A DNA stretch of 64,000 bases from Acidaminobacter hydrogenoformans DSM 2784 (GTDB taxonomy: Bacteria; Bacillota; Clostridia; Peptostreptococcales; Acidaminobacteraceae). The stretch's first letter is position 1. Every line of letters begins with the position of its first letter. The notes beneath the pieces are model-generated. The model was not told where the DNA came from. It ran no database searches and worked only from the letters and a program-made list of their open reading frames with translations. Positions 16,957-26,247 of the stretch are shown piece after piece. The translations under genes were made by a program, and so were the position numbers. The stretch is from positions 27,344 to 91,343 of the forward strand of contig NZ_FMWL01000016.1 in the NCBI RefSeq assembly GCF_900103005.1. The letters run 5' to 3'.

Positions 16957-18027
16957 TTATTCGATTCTTGGGATATTGAAGCTCTCAGGACTATTTTTCG
17001 CGACGCCATTGTCATACTGGAGCCAGCAAATCATAGACTCCCAATCTGCGTAAAACTGCTTCATTGACGCTTCGTCTGTATATTTTTCGTAAAGCTTGTC
17101 CGCGCCATTGCCCTCGACAAACGTATTCCATTCTTCTTCCTGGAATGAAGCATTGACCTCTTCTCTAAGAATTTGAACGATTTCATCCGGCGTACCTACT
17201 TTGACCAGCATAGAAAGCGGTGTCAAAGGAATATCCAGATAGCTTTCAGCTTCAGGCATCGCCTCTGTAAAGGCAGGAATATCCGGGTACTTTTCAAGCC
17301 TGTCGTTCGCAAATATCGCAAGAACTTTTACATCGCCACTGGTCATATAGCTAGTGACAGAGGACAGATTGGCATTCGTAAAGTCAACTTGATCGCCGAG
17401 TACACCAAGAAGTGCATTGTTGCCGCTGTCAAAACCGGTCATAGCCACATCATATCCGAGCGCTTTAAGAATCAGACCCTGATTGTGGCCGCTGCCCCCT
17501 GGTCCGGAGTGAGACATGGTCACTTTGCCGGGCTTCTCTTTGATCGCTTGCAGCAACTCTTCAATCGTATTGTATTTTGAATTCTTGGAAACAACAACGA
17601 CCTTTGGATCGTTGACAACCGGAGAGATTGGCGTAAAGTCATTATAGGACAACTCACTGGTGCCCATGGTGCGGTAGGTGCCAATAGTCTCTGCTGAGAA
17701 AAATATGGTGTAGCCATCTGCTGGAGCGTCATAGACAAATTTGGTGCCTATGGATCCGGACGCGCCGCTCATATTGTTGACGGTAATCGGAACGCCCAGC
17801 TTTTTCTCCAGCTGAACCGCCAGCATTCTTCCATAGGTGTCGGTGGATCCGCCCGGTGCATAAGGGACGATCATGGTAATAGCTTTTGTTGGATAGTCGA
17901 CCTTGGCCGGTTCGTTTGCCGGTGCTTCATTTGGATTGTTCGTGGTCACACTGCATCCAAAAGCGAAAAGGCTCAGCGCCGCAGCGAGGGTAATTCCAAG
18001 TAAGGACTTAATGAATGATGTTTTCAT
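16957..18027 (-). CDS. tripartite tricarboxylate transporter substrate-binding lipoprotein TctC
   Basis: A 356-residue Bug-family solute-binding protein. It has a lipoprotein signal (LFAFGCSVTT, lipidated Cys at about residue 25), the PTKAITMIVPYAPGGSTDTYGR substrate-binding opening, a GASGSIGTKFVYDAPADGYT block, and a GPGGSGHNQG segment. It captures a carboxylate outside the membrane and delivers it to TctAB. ATG at 18027 follows TAGGAGG. First gene of the operon; a strong hairpin follows it, as at the other binding-protein genes here. Confidence 0.93.
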   Translation of the reverse strand: MKTSFIKSLLGITLAAALSLFAFGCSVTTNNPNEAPANEPAKVDYPTKAITMIVPYAPGGSTDTYGRMLAVQLEKKLGVPITVNNMSGASGSIGTKFVYDAPADGYTIFFSAETIGTYRTMGTSELSYNDFTPISPVVNDPKVVVVSKNSKYNTIEELLQAIKEKPGKVTMSHSGPGGSGHNQGLILKALGYDVAMTGFDSGNNALLGVLGDQVDFTNANLSSVTSYMTSGDVKVLAIFANDRLEKYPDIPAFTEAMPEAESYLDIPLTPLSMLVKVGTPDEIVQILREEVNASFQEEEWNTFVEGNGADKLYEKYTDEASMKQFYADWESMICWLQYDNGVAKNSPESFNIPRIE

Positions 18028-18270
18028 AAATTTCCTCCTATCAAAAGTGGATGACCGTTGTTTCTGATCTCAATTTATCATCAAGCATTGTGAATGTCTA
18101 ATACATGATATCTCATGTATTATGAACCTACAGGTCATCATTTCAGAGGCTTGTTGATATTGCTGATCTCTATCGCTGTTTAGGGTAGCCTCGTGATAGA
18201 TTATCCCTCTTAGATTTGTTTGATGCTTTCGCAATTTTCTGATATTCGGCGCCAGGGAAAGACGCGGTAA

Positions 18271-18330
18271 TTTTTGCCGATGGTCTCCTCCGGCCATCTC
18301 CCTCAGTATCGCAGAGATTTTTGAGGAGTA
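18271..18330. repeat. GCCGATGGT repeat, extended variant
   Basis: Aligned to 9091-9152 from TTTTGCCGATGGTC, the two copies agree at about 50 of 63 positions, including CTCCGGCCAT and CCTCAGTAT. Both lie upstream of minus-strand operon starts. Confidence 0.7.
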
Positions 18331-18369
18331 CCAAAGGGTTGGTAGATAGCCGATATTATTTCAAACAGG

Positions 18370-18404
18370 AAATCCCCATTATCACATTGTGATAATGGGG
18401 ATTT
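18370..18404. terminator. perfect hairpin, ATTATC family
   Basis: AAATCCCCATTATCAC pairs with GTGATAATGGGGATTT over 16 bp with a 3-base loop. It carries the CCCATTATC/GATAATGGG core found in other repeats of the window and may act as a bidirectional terminator between the TRAP and Tct operons. Confidence 0.7.
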
Positions 18405-18501
18405 CTGTACCTTCTGAAATTCTCAACTAAACTCATGTATACAATAGTTTAAATTGGCCTTACTGAACTGTTTCATCAAAGAGATAAATTATAAAACTCC
18501 C

Positions 18502-19788
18502 CTATAACCCAAACAATCCCGGCAAAAACAGCGTAATCTGAGGAACAAACGTCACAAGGATCAGCGCAACTATCAGTGCCAATAAAAATGGCCAAATGGA
18601 CTTCACAAGCGCTTCGAATTTCATCCCAGTGATCCCGCATGCCACAAACAAATTTGAGCCCACCGGCGGGGTTATAAATCCTACGGACAAATTGAAAATC
18701 ATCATGATTCCAAAGTGATAGACATTAATCCCGTATTGGGCAACAATTGGGTACAGAATTGGGCTAAGAATAATGATTGCAGTAAAAGTTTCCATGACAC
18801 ATCCTACGACCAGCAGTATCAAGTTGATTACGATAAGCAGAACTATGACGTTGCTGCTCATGGAAGTCAAAGCCTGTTCCACCATGGATGGAACGCCCTC
18901 AACCGTCAGTATTTTACCCAGGACAGAACCCGTCGCCACAACGATCAGTATGGAGGAGACAGTGATGGCGGAGCTGATAAACGCATTGGCGGACGCGCTT
19001 ATAGTCAACTCTTTGTAAACAAATTTCCCAACAATAAATCCATAGACGCAGGCAACCACCGCAGCCTCCGTAGCAGAGAAGACACCGCCATAGATTCCGC
19101 CTATGATAATCACAGGCACAAAAAGGGCCCAGATGGCATCGATACCACATTTTAAAACGTTTTTCAGACTAAAGGATGCACTGTTGTTCTTGTACCCTTC
19201 TTTTCTCGCATAATAATAGACCGTCAGGATCAGTAAACCACCCGCCAGCAGTCCAGGTCCAATCCCGCCCATAAACATGTTGCCAGGAGAAGCGGCTGGA
19301 AGGGCGACGCAGTACATGATCATAGGAATGCTCGGCGGAATGATGGTTCCGAGGACTCCGGCTGCAGCCGTTAACGCCGTCGCGAAGGACAGCGGGTAGC
19401 CCTGTTCTTGCATAGCGGGAATCATAATGGTCCCGACAGCTGCTACGGTCGCTATTGCAGAGCCGCTGATCGCGCCAAAGAAAATACACGTCAACACAGT
19501 CACAATACCGAGTCCTCCTGTGAAGTGACCAACCATGGCGTTCGACAGATTAATCAGCCTTTTGGAAAGTCCCCCGCCCTCCATCAGAGAGCCCGCCAAA
19601 ATGAAAAACGGAATTGCGATAAGTGGAAAACTGTTCATAGATGAAAAAATAGCTTGTGATATGTATTCAAGTCCCATCTCCCCGCCAGCAAAACCATAAA
19701 GACACAAAGCCATGCCGATGGCGACGCCAATAGGCACCGACAGAAAAACAAACAGCGCAAATGCGCCTAACAACAGAAAGATCAACAC
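18502..19788 (-). CDS. TRAP transporter large permease (DctM-like)
   Basis: About 428 residues and 12 membrane segments; VFLSVPIGVAIGMALCLYG, FILAGSLMEGGGLSKRLINL, FGAISGSAIATVAAVGTIMIPAM and TPPVGSNLFVACG are typical DctM blocks. It is the channel subunit of a Na+-driven TRAP importer. The GTG at 19788 gives the usual short hydrophobic N-terminus and has AGGTGAT upstream; an alternative GTG at 19824 would add 12 charged residues. It slightly overlaps or abuts dctQ (ending 19796). It is the last gene of dctP-dctQ-dctM. Confidence 0.9.
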   Translation of the reverse strand: MLIFLLLGAFALFVFLSVPIGVAIGMALCLYGFAGGEMGLEYISQAIFSSMNSFPLIAIPFFILAGSLMEGGGLSKRLINLSNAMVGHFTGGLGIVTVLTCIFFGAISGSAIATVAAVGTIMIPAMQEQGYPLSFATALTAAAGVLGTIIPPSIPMIMYCVALPAASPGNMFMGGIGPGLLAGGLLILTVYYYARKEGYKNNSASFSLKNVLKCGIDAIWALFVPVIIIGGIYGGVFSATEAAVVACVYGFIVGKFVYKELTISASANAFISSAITVSSILIVVATGSVLGKILTVEGVPSMVEQALTSMSSNVIVLLIVINLILLVVGCVMETFTAIIILSPILYPIVAQYGINVYHFGIMMIFNLSVGFITPPVGSNLFVACGITGMKFEALVKSIWPFLLALIVALILVTFVPQITLFLPGLFGL

Positions 19789-19795
19789 GTTGCCA

Positions 19796-20287
19796 TCACC
19801 TGCCCGTCTCTTGTTTTCTTTCACTAAACAGCAGCTTTGTATCTACGATCAGCCGGTAAATACTCAGCATAAATCCAACCGGGATTGCAATTTGAATCAT
19901 CCACATGGATAAACCAGTTGATTCTGACATTTGCGGCAGCACAAACATTAAACTATAGACTTTTTTTAGGGAGAAATAACTGAAGATGCCGCAAAAAATT
20001 ATAAAAACCACATTGGACAGGACTTTAAGATAGAACTGATTCTTCTGTGAAACAAAGACATACGCGAGCTCAACTTTGATATGGCGCCTCTTTTTAACAG
20101 CGAGTGAGATTCCAATAAATACTGACCAAATCAGCATGTAAGTCAACAAGTCCTGACTCCAGGAAATGGAGTAGTTGACCACATACCTGAAGAAAATTTG
20201 AGCGGTCGCGATCAAAAGCATAGCAGTGTAAGTTACAATCAATAACCATTCCTCAATATGTTCATCCAACTGTCTTAAGAGTCTCAT
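19796..20287 (-). CDS. TRAP transporter small permease (DctQ-like)
   Basis: About 163 residues with four membrane helices; the pattern LDEHIEEWLLIVTYTAMLL..QIFFRYVVN..SISWSQDLLTYMLIWSVFIG is the DctQ signature. It forms the small membrane subunit of the TRAP complex. ATG at 20287 follows GAGGAGG by 6 bases. It is linked to the large subunit gene downstream and is separated from dctP by 150 bases containing a strong hairpin. Confidence 0.88.
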   Translation of the reverse strand: MRLLRQLDEHIEEWLLIVTYTAMLLIATAQIFFRYVVNYSISWSQDLLTYMLIWSVFIGISLAVKKRRHIKVELAYVFVSQKNQFYLKVLSNVVFIIFCGIFSYFSLKKVYSLMFVLPQMSESTGLSMWMIQIAIPVGFMLSIYRLIVDTKLLFSERKQETGR

Positions 20288-20355
20288 GAACAACCTCCTC
20301 GTAAAACCTATTCCTTTATGCAGCTTTTATATCATGAAAGCTGCTCTTTTGATGT

Positions 20356-20385
20356 GTAAAAAGGTGTCGTTAGACACCTTTTTAC
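20356..20385 (-). terminator. intercistronic hairpin between dctP and dctQ
   Basis: GTAAAAAGGTGTC pairs with GACACCTTTTTAC over 13 bp around GTTA. The stem ends in a run of T on both strands. It lies between the binding-protein gene and the permease genes and is likely a partial terminator or mRNA-stability element. Confidence 0.8.
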
Positions 20386-20439
20386 TTATAGAGATTCACT
20401 TCAATATATGGGGGGATACCAGCCTTAACTTTCTTTTGG

Positions 20440-21510
20440 TTACTTGCTTTCAATTTCCTTGATCTTCGCTAATGCGCTTTCCAATAGTTCTTTGCCAATT
20501 TTTTCTTCAAAGTTTTTGTAAGTAGGCATGGCTTGATCGATAAAGGCTTGCCGCTCTTCATCCGTAAGTGTTGTAAATTCTGTAGTGGATTTTATGACGT
20601 CTATGGCCTCATTTTCAAGCTCTACCGCTAATTTTCTATTAATGTCTTGTGTGCTGAGAGAAGCTGCATCAAGGATGGCTTTGACATCCTCCGGATAAGC
20701 ATTGTAAATCCCTGTATTGATGAACATGCCAACCGGGTCAAACGCGTGCTGGGTATCCGTTATGTATTTTTGCACCTCGTTGAATTTCATGCTTACAGTG
20801 TTGCTGAAGCTGTTTTCCTGGCCATCAATGGTTTTGGTTTGAAGACCGACATAAATATCCCCATAAGGCAGTGGCGTTGGATTTGAGCCATAGGCTTTGA
20901 AGTAATCGAGCTGAACAGGATTGTCCAAAGTTCTTATTTTCAATCCTTTTAAATCATCAGGATGTTTGACTGGCTTCACGTTATTGGAAACGTGGCGGTA
21001 GCCGCCGTCAAACACAGCTAACTGTTTGAAGCCTTTGTCTTCAATCTTGCTGGCAATTTCTTTCGCCAGATCGCTGTCAAGGAATTCAAAAGCGACTTCT
21101 TTGCTGCTGAATAAGTATGGAAGATTGTACAGGAGGAAAGCGTCCGAAAATTGAGCGAAAGGTGGATAAATGTTGACACACATTTCAATGGTGCCGTCCT
21201 GAACACCATTAAAGATATCAGCGCTGCCGCCAAGGGATCCGCCTGGGAAGAGTTCGACTTCAATACGTCCTTCTGACAAAGTTTCAACTTGTTCCTCAAA
21301 GTGTCTCATGGAACGGGTTGCAATATCTTGTTCAGGTGTGACAAGGCCGACCTTGATCTTGAATTCTCCTTGCTTGACTTCCTTTTCTTCCGCTGCAGGT
21401 GTTTCAGTTGCTGGGGTTTCCGAAGCAGGCTGTTCCGTATTTGTCGTTGGCGCGCAGCCGGCAGCAAACAGCAAAACCGTCATGAGGATCAGAGCGAGCA
21501 ATTTTTTCAT
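20440..21510 (-). CDS. TRAP transporter substrate-binding lipoprotein (DctP-like)
   Basis: A 356-residue DctP-family binding protein with a lipoprotein signal (VLLFAAGCAPTT) and typical blocks: FKIKVGLVTPEQDIATRSM, RIEVELFPGGSLGGSADIFNG, the carboxylate-binding Arg region LKGLKIRTLDNPV, and KTIDGQENSFSN. It binds an extracellular organic acid or similar anion. ATG at 21510 follows AAGGAG. It is divergent from the Mo-hydroxylase genes, whose substrate it may import. Confidence 0.92.
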   Translation of the reverse strand: MKKLLALILMTVLLFAAGCAPTTNTEQPASETPATETPAAEEKEVKQGEFKIKVGLVTPEQDIATRSMRHFEEQVETLSEGRIEVELFPGGSLGGSADIFNGVQDGTIEMCVNIYPPFAQFSDAFLLYNLPYLFSSKEVAFEFLDSDLAKEIASKIEDKGFKQLAVFDGGYRHVSNNVKPVKHPDDLKGLKIRTLDNPVQLDYFKAYGSNPTPLPYGDIYVGLQTKTIDGQENSFSNTVSMKFNEVQKYITDTQHAFDPVGMFINTGIYNAYPEDVKAILDAASLSTQDINRKLAVELENEAIDVIKSTTEFTTLTDEERQAFIDQAMPTYKNFEEKIGKELLESALAKIKEIESK

Positions 21511-21590
21511 CCGTATTCTCCTTCGTTTTGAATTTTGTACAGTTTGAGTATAAAGAAATCAGCCTCCAATAAATATGGACATTTGATGAT

Positions 21591-21661
21591 ACTTTATGAC
21601 TTTTTAATAACCAATTCTTTTATGATGTAATACTTTGTCATAGAAAAGTCATAAAAGTCAT
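21591..21661. promoter_or_regulatory. GTCAT direct/inverted repeat operator cluster
   Basis: Between dctP and the hydroxylase genes, GTCAT occurs at 21637, 21648 and 21657 as direct repeats 11 and 9 bases apart, and in inverse orientation (ATGAC) at 21596-21600. TTTATGACTTTT and AAAAGTCATAAA form a long inverted repeat. OmpR-type regulators bind direct repeats about 11 bases apart, so this is a candidate target of the regulator encoded at 25558. Confidence 0.5.
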
Positions 21662-21729
21662 GATGTGTAGTCAGAATCCACGAATAGAATGAAGGCAAAG
21701 ATTTTACTATCTATCAGGAGGTTTGAGCC

Positions 21730-22194
21730 ATGGTGATCAATGCTGTTGTCAATGGGGTTACAGTCCAAAGAGAATGCAATCCTACTATGAGACTGCTGGA
21801 TTTTTTACGTGATGAAATGGATCTGAAAAGTGTCAAAGAAGGCTGTGGCGAAGGGGAATGTGGCTCGTGCACGGTACTCTTTGATCGCGAAGCCGTGACA
21901 TCCTGCACTATGATGGCGGGTCAGATTAACGGTCATGAGGTTACCACCGTAGAAGGACTGGACCATGCAGGTGAGCTTGAATCACTGGTCAACGCTTTTG
22001 TGAGCGCAGGCGCAATACAGTGCGGCTATTGCACGCCGGGAATGCTGATCTCCACGAAAGCCCTGCTTTATAAAAATCCAAATCCAACAGAGGATGAAAT
22101 CAAGCGGGCACTTGAGGGCAATCTTTGCAGGTGCACTGGCTACAACAAAATCGTTGGTGCCATTAAGCTCGTAAGGGGTGAAACAAATGATTAG
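21730..22194 (+). CDS. molybdenum hydroxylase [2Fe-2S] subunit (CoxS/XdhC-like)
   Basis: A 154-residue iron-sulphur subunit of the xanthine dehydrogenase/CO dehydrogenase family. Eight cluster Cys are visible: CGEGECGSCTVLFD (N-terminal plant-type cluster) and QCGYCTPGM with GNLCRCTGY (C-terminal cluster). It passes electrons from the Mo site to FAD. ATG at 21730 follows AGGAGG. It overlaps the next gene by 8 bases, and the three subunit genes form one operon, probably extended to the two-component system. Confidence 0.95.
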   Translation: MVINAVVNGVTVQRECNPTMRLLDFLRDEMDLKSVKEGCGEGECGSCTVLFDREAVTSCTMMAGQINGHEVTTVEGLDHAGELESLVNAFVSAGAIQCGYCTPGMLISTKALLYKNPNPTEDEIKRALEGNLCRCTGYNKIVGAIKLVRGETND

Positions 22195-23062
22195 CAGCGA
22201 CTTTTATGCCCCCAACAATCTCAAGTCGCTGGCAGAAGCCCTTAAGGTGAAACGCGAGCGCCATGATGTCTACATAGTCGCCGGCGGCACGGATTTTTCA
22301 ATCTTCCGAAAAAAACAACACCTTATGGATTTTTCAGTGATTGATTTAACTCAGATTGAGGAAATGAAAGAAATAACGTTGAAAGAGGATTTTATTGAGG
22401 TGGGCGCTGGGGTAACCATGACGAATGCTGAAAAGTCGCCCATTCTGAAACGCCATACCCGAGCATTGACGGATGCCGCAGGTTGGATGGGATCGACTCA
22501 GATTAGGAATCGTGCGACCATCGGCGGAAATATGGCTAATGCGGCTCAATGTGCTGATACCGTTACGGCATCCTGTGTGCTGAACGCCACAGTCGTTTTG
22601 ATGAATGCCCATGGTCAGCTTAAGGAAATTCCGCTGGAAGCGTTTATTTTAGGGATCGGAGAGACTGCATTGGAAGCGGATGAAGCTCTGATTCGGATTC
22701 GTTATCCTTTGGTGGGACGTAACGTTTATTCTGGTTTTTCGAAGGTTGGCAGCAGAAAAAATATGAGTATTTCCAAGCTCAACCTGGCGATCCGGGTTGA
22801 GTTTAGCGATCAGCATGTTGAAAATGCCACATTTTGTTTTGGATCCATAGGCTCCAAAAGTATCTTGTCAAAGGCTATGTCAGAGCATTGCAGCGGACGG
22901 CTGTGGAATGAAACCTTGTTAAGCGAACTCCTGGAGCTGGGTTCACTCCAGGTGGACGAGGCCATTCCAGGAAGAGACTCACGGCACTATAAGCGGGTTG
23001 CGGTAAAAGGTTTGATCAGTGATGTTTTTCAAGAGATCTCAGTGCAAAGGATGGGACTTTGA
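22187..23062 (+). CDS. molybdenum hydroxylase FAD subunit (CoxM-like)
   Basis: About 291 residues of the FAD-binding medium subunit family, with the flavin motifs VAGGTDFSI near residue 30 and STQIRNRATIGGNMANAAQCAD near residue 105, plus GSRKNMSISKLNLA in the C-terminal half. ATG at 22187 is favoured because AAGGGGTGA precedes it. Its stop overlaps the start of the large-subunit gene (TGATG), suggesting translational coupling. Confidence 0.95.
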   Translation: MISSDFYAPNNLKSLAEALKVKRERHDVYIVAGGTDFSIFRKKQHLMDFSVIDLTQIEEMKEITLKEDFIEVGAGVTMTNAEKSPILKRHTRALTDAAGWMGSTQIRNRATIGGNMANAAQCADTVTASCVLNATVVLMNAHGQLKEIPLEAFILGIGETALEADEALIRIRYPLVGRNVYSGFSKVGSRKNMSISKLNLAIRVEFSDQHVENATFCFGSIGSKSILSKAMSEHCSGRLWNETLLSELLELGSLQVDEAIPGRDSRHYKRVAVKGLISDVFQEISVQRMGL

Positions 23063-25380
23063 TGACTAAGGATTATAAATATATTGGAAAGAGAATTTCC
23101 CGGATGGACACGCGTGACAAGGCACTTGGACGGACGCGTTATGTTGCTGATATGACGAGGCATGGCATGCTTTATGGCAGGCTCGTGACCAGCGAAAAGG
23201 CGCACGCCATAGTCAGCGTCGATAAATCCGAGGCACTTGCGGTGGACGGGGTATGGGCGGTTTTCACCCATGAAGATGTGCCTCACAAGCCTTATAACTC
23301 AAATCAATGGTACCCCGGGTCGACTATTAAAGAGGATGAGCATATCCTTCATAAGCTTGCGAAGCATGTTGGAGACCGAGTGGCGCTGGTTTTAGGGGAA
23401 ACCATGGAAGCCGCTGAGAGAGGCTGTCATGCTTTAAAGCTCACCTATGATGAGCTTCCGCCAACAATCGGCATAAGCGCAGCGCGGGATGCTGTGCTCA
23501 GCGGCAGGAATCCTGATCTGCTTTGCTTCGAAAAGACTCTAAGCTGCGGTAATACCGACTCAGGCTTTGAAGCAGCTGATTTTATCATAGAAGACATTGG
23601 TTCCACCCAAAAAGTGCATCACGGCGCCATTGAAAATCATGTCTGCATGGCAGAGCAGGATCCGTTTGACAATCTTATTATCTGGACGCCGTGTCAGGTT
23701 GTCTTTCAAGTTCAGCATGTGACGGCCCAGGCACTGAGTCTTCCGTATGATAAGATCAGGGTAATCAAGGCAGATATGGGCGGATCCTTTGGTGGCAAAG
23801 GCATGCCGGTTCTGGAACCCATTTGCGCGTTTGCAGCCCTAAAAACAGGACGCCCCGTCAGGATTGTTATGGATCGGACATCATCCATTGCGTCAACAAG
23901 AATGCGCAATGCCTCTGAACAAAGAATCAGGACAGGGGTCAGCAAAGAAGGAAAAATTCTTGCCAGAGAAATTGAAATTGATTTTGACGGCGGGGCTTAT
24001 ACCACCAATGGTGCGGCTATTGCAGTGGCATCGGGAAAAAAAGCGTTCCGTGCCTATGAAATAGAACACCAAAAATATACCGGACGGACATTTTTTACAA
24101 ACACCACACCGGGCGGCGCCTGCAGAGGCTATGGCTCCCCTCAGGTCCACGCTGTCAGCGAGATCAATCTGAACAATGCTGCACGCATGCTTGGAATGGA
24201 TCCTGTGGAATTTCGAATCATAAATGCCGTGAAGCCTCAAGAGAGCATAGAGGGTGCGGTGGACCAAATTGGAATGCCGGGCATTGGAAATGCAAGGCTC
24301 AGAGACTGTTTAATAGAAGGCAGGGAAATATTTCAATGGGATGAGCGGAAAGCCAATGTAGCGGCAAAAAATAATACAAAAAATAATAACCGCTATGCCT
24401 ATGGTTTAGGCGTAGCGGTTGGCGCCCATGGAAATGGCTATCATGGCGGATTCCCGGATTATACAAATGTCACACTTCAGATTATGCCGGATGACCGGGT
24501 GGTCGTTAAGATTGGCATCCACGATTTGGGCTGTGGGACAGTTTTAACCATGCAGCAGATTGCGGCCGAAGTTCTGGACGTGTCCCCTGGAAAAATTCAT
24601 ATTCCTCAAGCGGATACACATCAGTCACCTTATGATTCCGCTGGTACCCAGGCGAGTCGAGTCACTTTTGTCTGTGGCGGTGCGGTCAAAGCAGCAGCGG
24701 AGGGGATCAAAGCAAAAATGACAAAGCTTTACGCCAGTGCTTTTGGGTGCAGTCAGGAACAGGTCATTTTCGAGGAGGGCATGATTGGATGCAGGTCGAC
24801 TAACTCGACAGAATCGTCTGTTTCATCTGTAATTTCAGAAAAAATGAGCCTGGGCCGCTTTGCTGTTTATTGTGAGAGCAATCTGGAAACGACCTTAAAA
24901 GTCGACCTGGAATATAAGTCCATTGCAAATCCTTCCGTTTATAGCGTCGCCTTTGTAGAGGCAAAAGTCGACCGCTATTTGGGTTTGGTGGATATTGAAG
25001 ACATTTTGATAGTTCAGGATGCGGGGCAGATCATCAACTTGACCCTTGCAGAAGGTCAGGTCCAGGGCGGGGCTCAGATGAGTCTGGGCATGGCGCTTTA
25101 TGAAGAAGTAGTCTTTGATAATAAAGGCAAATTAAAGACAGATAATTTTTCCAAATATCATATGATCAATGCGCCCTCAATGCCTGAGATCAGAACACAT
25201 TTTATTGAAAAGGGAGAGCCCTTTGGTCCATTTGGCGCAAAAAGTGTTGGCGAACTGGCTGCAGTCGCCCCTGCACCCGCGCTGATCAATGCCATCAATG
25301 ACGCGCTGGGAACGAATATCACAGATTATCCGGCGACGCCTGAACGGATTATAGCTGCTCTTGAGGGTTTGAATCGGTAA
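23062..25380 (+). CDS. molybdenum hydroxylase large (Mo-cofactor) subunit
   Basis: About 772 residues. The GGSFGGKGMPVLEP motif for Mo-cofactor binding, the ACRGYGSPQ segment, the HDLGCGTVLTMQQIAAE block, and the catalytic Glu in GAKSVGELAAVAP are all visible. It hydroxylates a substrate C-H with water-derived oxygen. The substrate is not evident; family members act on purines, nicotinate, aldehydes or aromatic compounds. The adjacent TRAP transporter and two-component system suggest inducible use of an imported compound. The full family length is present. Confidence 0.93.
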   Translation: MTKDYKYIGKRISRMDTRDKALGRTRYVADMTRHGMLYGRLVTSEKAHAIVSVDKSEALAVDGVWAVFTHEDVPHKPYNSNQWYPGSTIKEDEHILHKLAKHVGDRVALVLGETMEAAERGCHALKLTYDELPPTIGISAARDAVLSGRNPDLLCFEKTLSCGNTDSGFEAADFIIEDIGSTQKVHHGAIENHVCMAEQDPFDNLIIWTPCQVVFQVQHVTAQALSLPYDKIRVIKADMGGSFGGKGMPVLEPICAFAALKTGRPVRIVMDRTSSIASTRMRNASEQRIRTGVSKEGKILAREIEIDFDGGAYTTNGAAIAVASGKKAFRAYEIEHQKYTGRTFFTNTTPGGACRGYGSPQVHAVSEINLNNAARMLGMDPVEFRIINAVKPQESIEGAVDQIGMPGIGNARLRDCLIEGREIFQWDERKANVAAKNNTKNNNRYAYGLGVAVGAHGNGYHGGFPDYTNVTLQIMPDDRVVVKIGIHDLGCGTVLTMQQIAAEVLDVSPGKIHIPQADTHQSPYDSAGTQASRVTFVCGGAVKAAAEGIKAKMTKLYASAFGCSQEQVIFEEGMIGCRSTNSTESSVSSVISEKMSLGRFAVYCESNLETTLKVDLEYKSIANPSVYSVAFVEAKVDRYLGLVDIEDILIVQDAGQIINLTLAEGQVQGGAQMSLGMALYEEVVFDNKGKLKTDNFSKYHMINAPSMPEIRTHFIEKGEPFGPFGAKSVGELAAVAPAPALINAINDALGTNITDYPATPERIIAALEGLNR

Positions 25381-25442
25381 GAAGGCTTCAATTAAATGTT
25401 AAATGTCGCTTCTTAAGCTAATTTCTACGGACTGAATATTGT

Positions 25443-25451
25443 GTGATATAA
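25443..25451 (+). promoter_or_regulatory. extended -10 promoter ahead of the two-component genes
   Basis: TGATATAAT at 25443-25451 fits TGnTATAAT and lies about 105 bases before the response regulator start. CGACAAA repeats 11 bases apart a little downstream and may be a control site. Both are inferred. Confidence 0.45.
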
Positions 25452-25557
25452 TAAAATGTAATCATACAATTGCGACAAATTTCGACAAAACACTTAAGGT
25501 GACTTAAAATTTATTGGTGCCGTTGGCAATGGGACATTTAATGGGAGGCCGGTTATA

Positions 25558-26247
25558 TTGGTCAAAATCATGGTTGTAGATGATGAGATTGAGATCGCGG
25601 ATATGATTGAAGACTTCTTAAGGCTGGAAAACATTGAAGTTATTAAAGCCAGCTCAGGTGAAATGGCCCTTGAACTGTTGAATGACGAGGTAAAGCTTTT
25701 AGTCCTGGACATCAATATGAATGGCATGAGTGGCATTGAGCTGTGCAAAAGAATCCGCAAAGTGAGTTTCAAACCAATAATTTTCTTGACTTGCAACAAT
25801 TCACAAAACGATATGTTACTGGGACTTGGCGTTGGTGCTGATGATTACATAACGAAGCCCTTCAATCCAGTTGAGTTAGTCGCCAGAATCAAGGCTAATA
25901 TCAGAAGAACGAGTGATTACAATCAGGGCAGTATCAAGGATGAAATCATCACCTTTGGGGATATTGCCATCTATAAAAAAGGCTACAAGGTTTACAAAAA
26001 TAATGCCGATGTTAACCTCACATCCAAAGAATTCAATCTTCTGCTTTTCATGATCGAAAACGCTTACATTGTCCTCAGCCGGGATCAGATTTTGAACAAC
26101 GTTTGGGGAGACGCTTTCTATGATGAGAATTTAGTCAACACCACCATCAAGCGGCTTCGAAAGAAAATTGAGGACAACCCGGATAAGCCCGAATACATTA
26201 AAACCATTTGGGGTGCCGGGTATGTCTTTGAAGGTACTGTCAGATGA
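25558..26247 (+). CDS. OmpR/PhoB-family response regulator
   Basis: A 229-residue response regulator with receiver domain (IMVVDDEIEIADMIEDFLRL, phospho-acceptor Asp in LLVLDINMNGMSG, Thr in FLTCNN, Lys in YITKPF) and a C-terminal winged helix with LTSKEFNLLLFMIEN and TTIKRLRKKIE. The TTG at 25558 is favoured: GGGAGG lies 9 bases upstream and it gives the canonical MVKIMVVDDE opening. It overlaps the kinase gene by 4 bases. It may act on the GTCAT cluster upstream of the Mo-hydroxylase genes. Confidence 0.95.
   Translation: MVKIMVVDDEIEIADMIEDFLRLENIEVIKASSGEMALELLNDEVKLLVLDINMNGMSGIELCKRIRKVSFKPIIFLTCNNSQNDMLLGLGVGADDYITKPFNPVELVARIKANIRRTSDYNQGSIKDEIITFGDIAIYKKGYKVYKNNADVNLTSKEFNLLLFMIENAYIVLSRDQILNNVWGDAFYDENLVNTTIKRLRKKIEDNPDKPEYIKTIWGAGYVFEGTVR

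Larger units (their letters stand above)
18028..18501. other. intergenic repeat-bearing region
   Basis: The gap carries a GCCGATGGT element (18271-18330, core 18276-18284) matching 9091-9152 and a perfect 16-bp hairpin at 18370-18404, both listed separately. A reading frame at 18070-18297 begins in repeat sequence and is not a gene. Nothing else is recognised. Confidence 0.7.

Noticed and set aside
18070..18297. Reading frame starting MAGGDHRQ
   Set aside because: The same residues open a false N-terminal extension of the sigma-54 activator at 9118. Both are minus-strand readings of the repeat, not genes.
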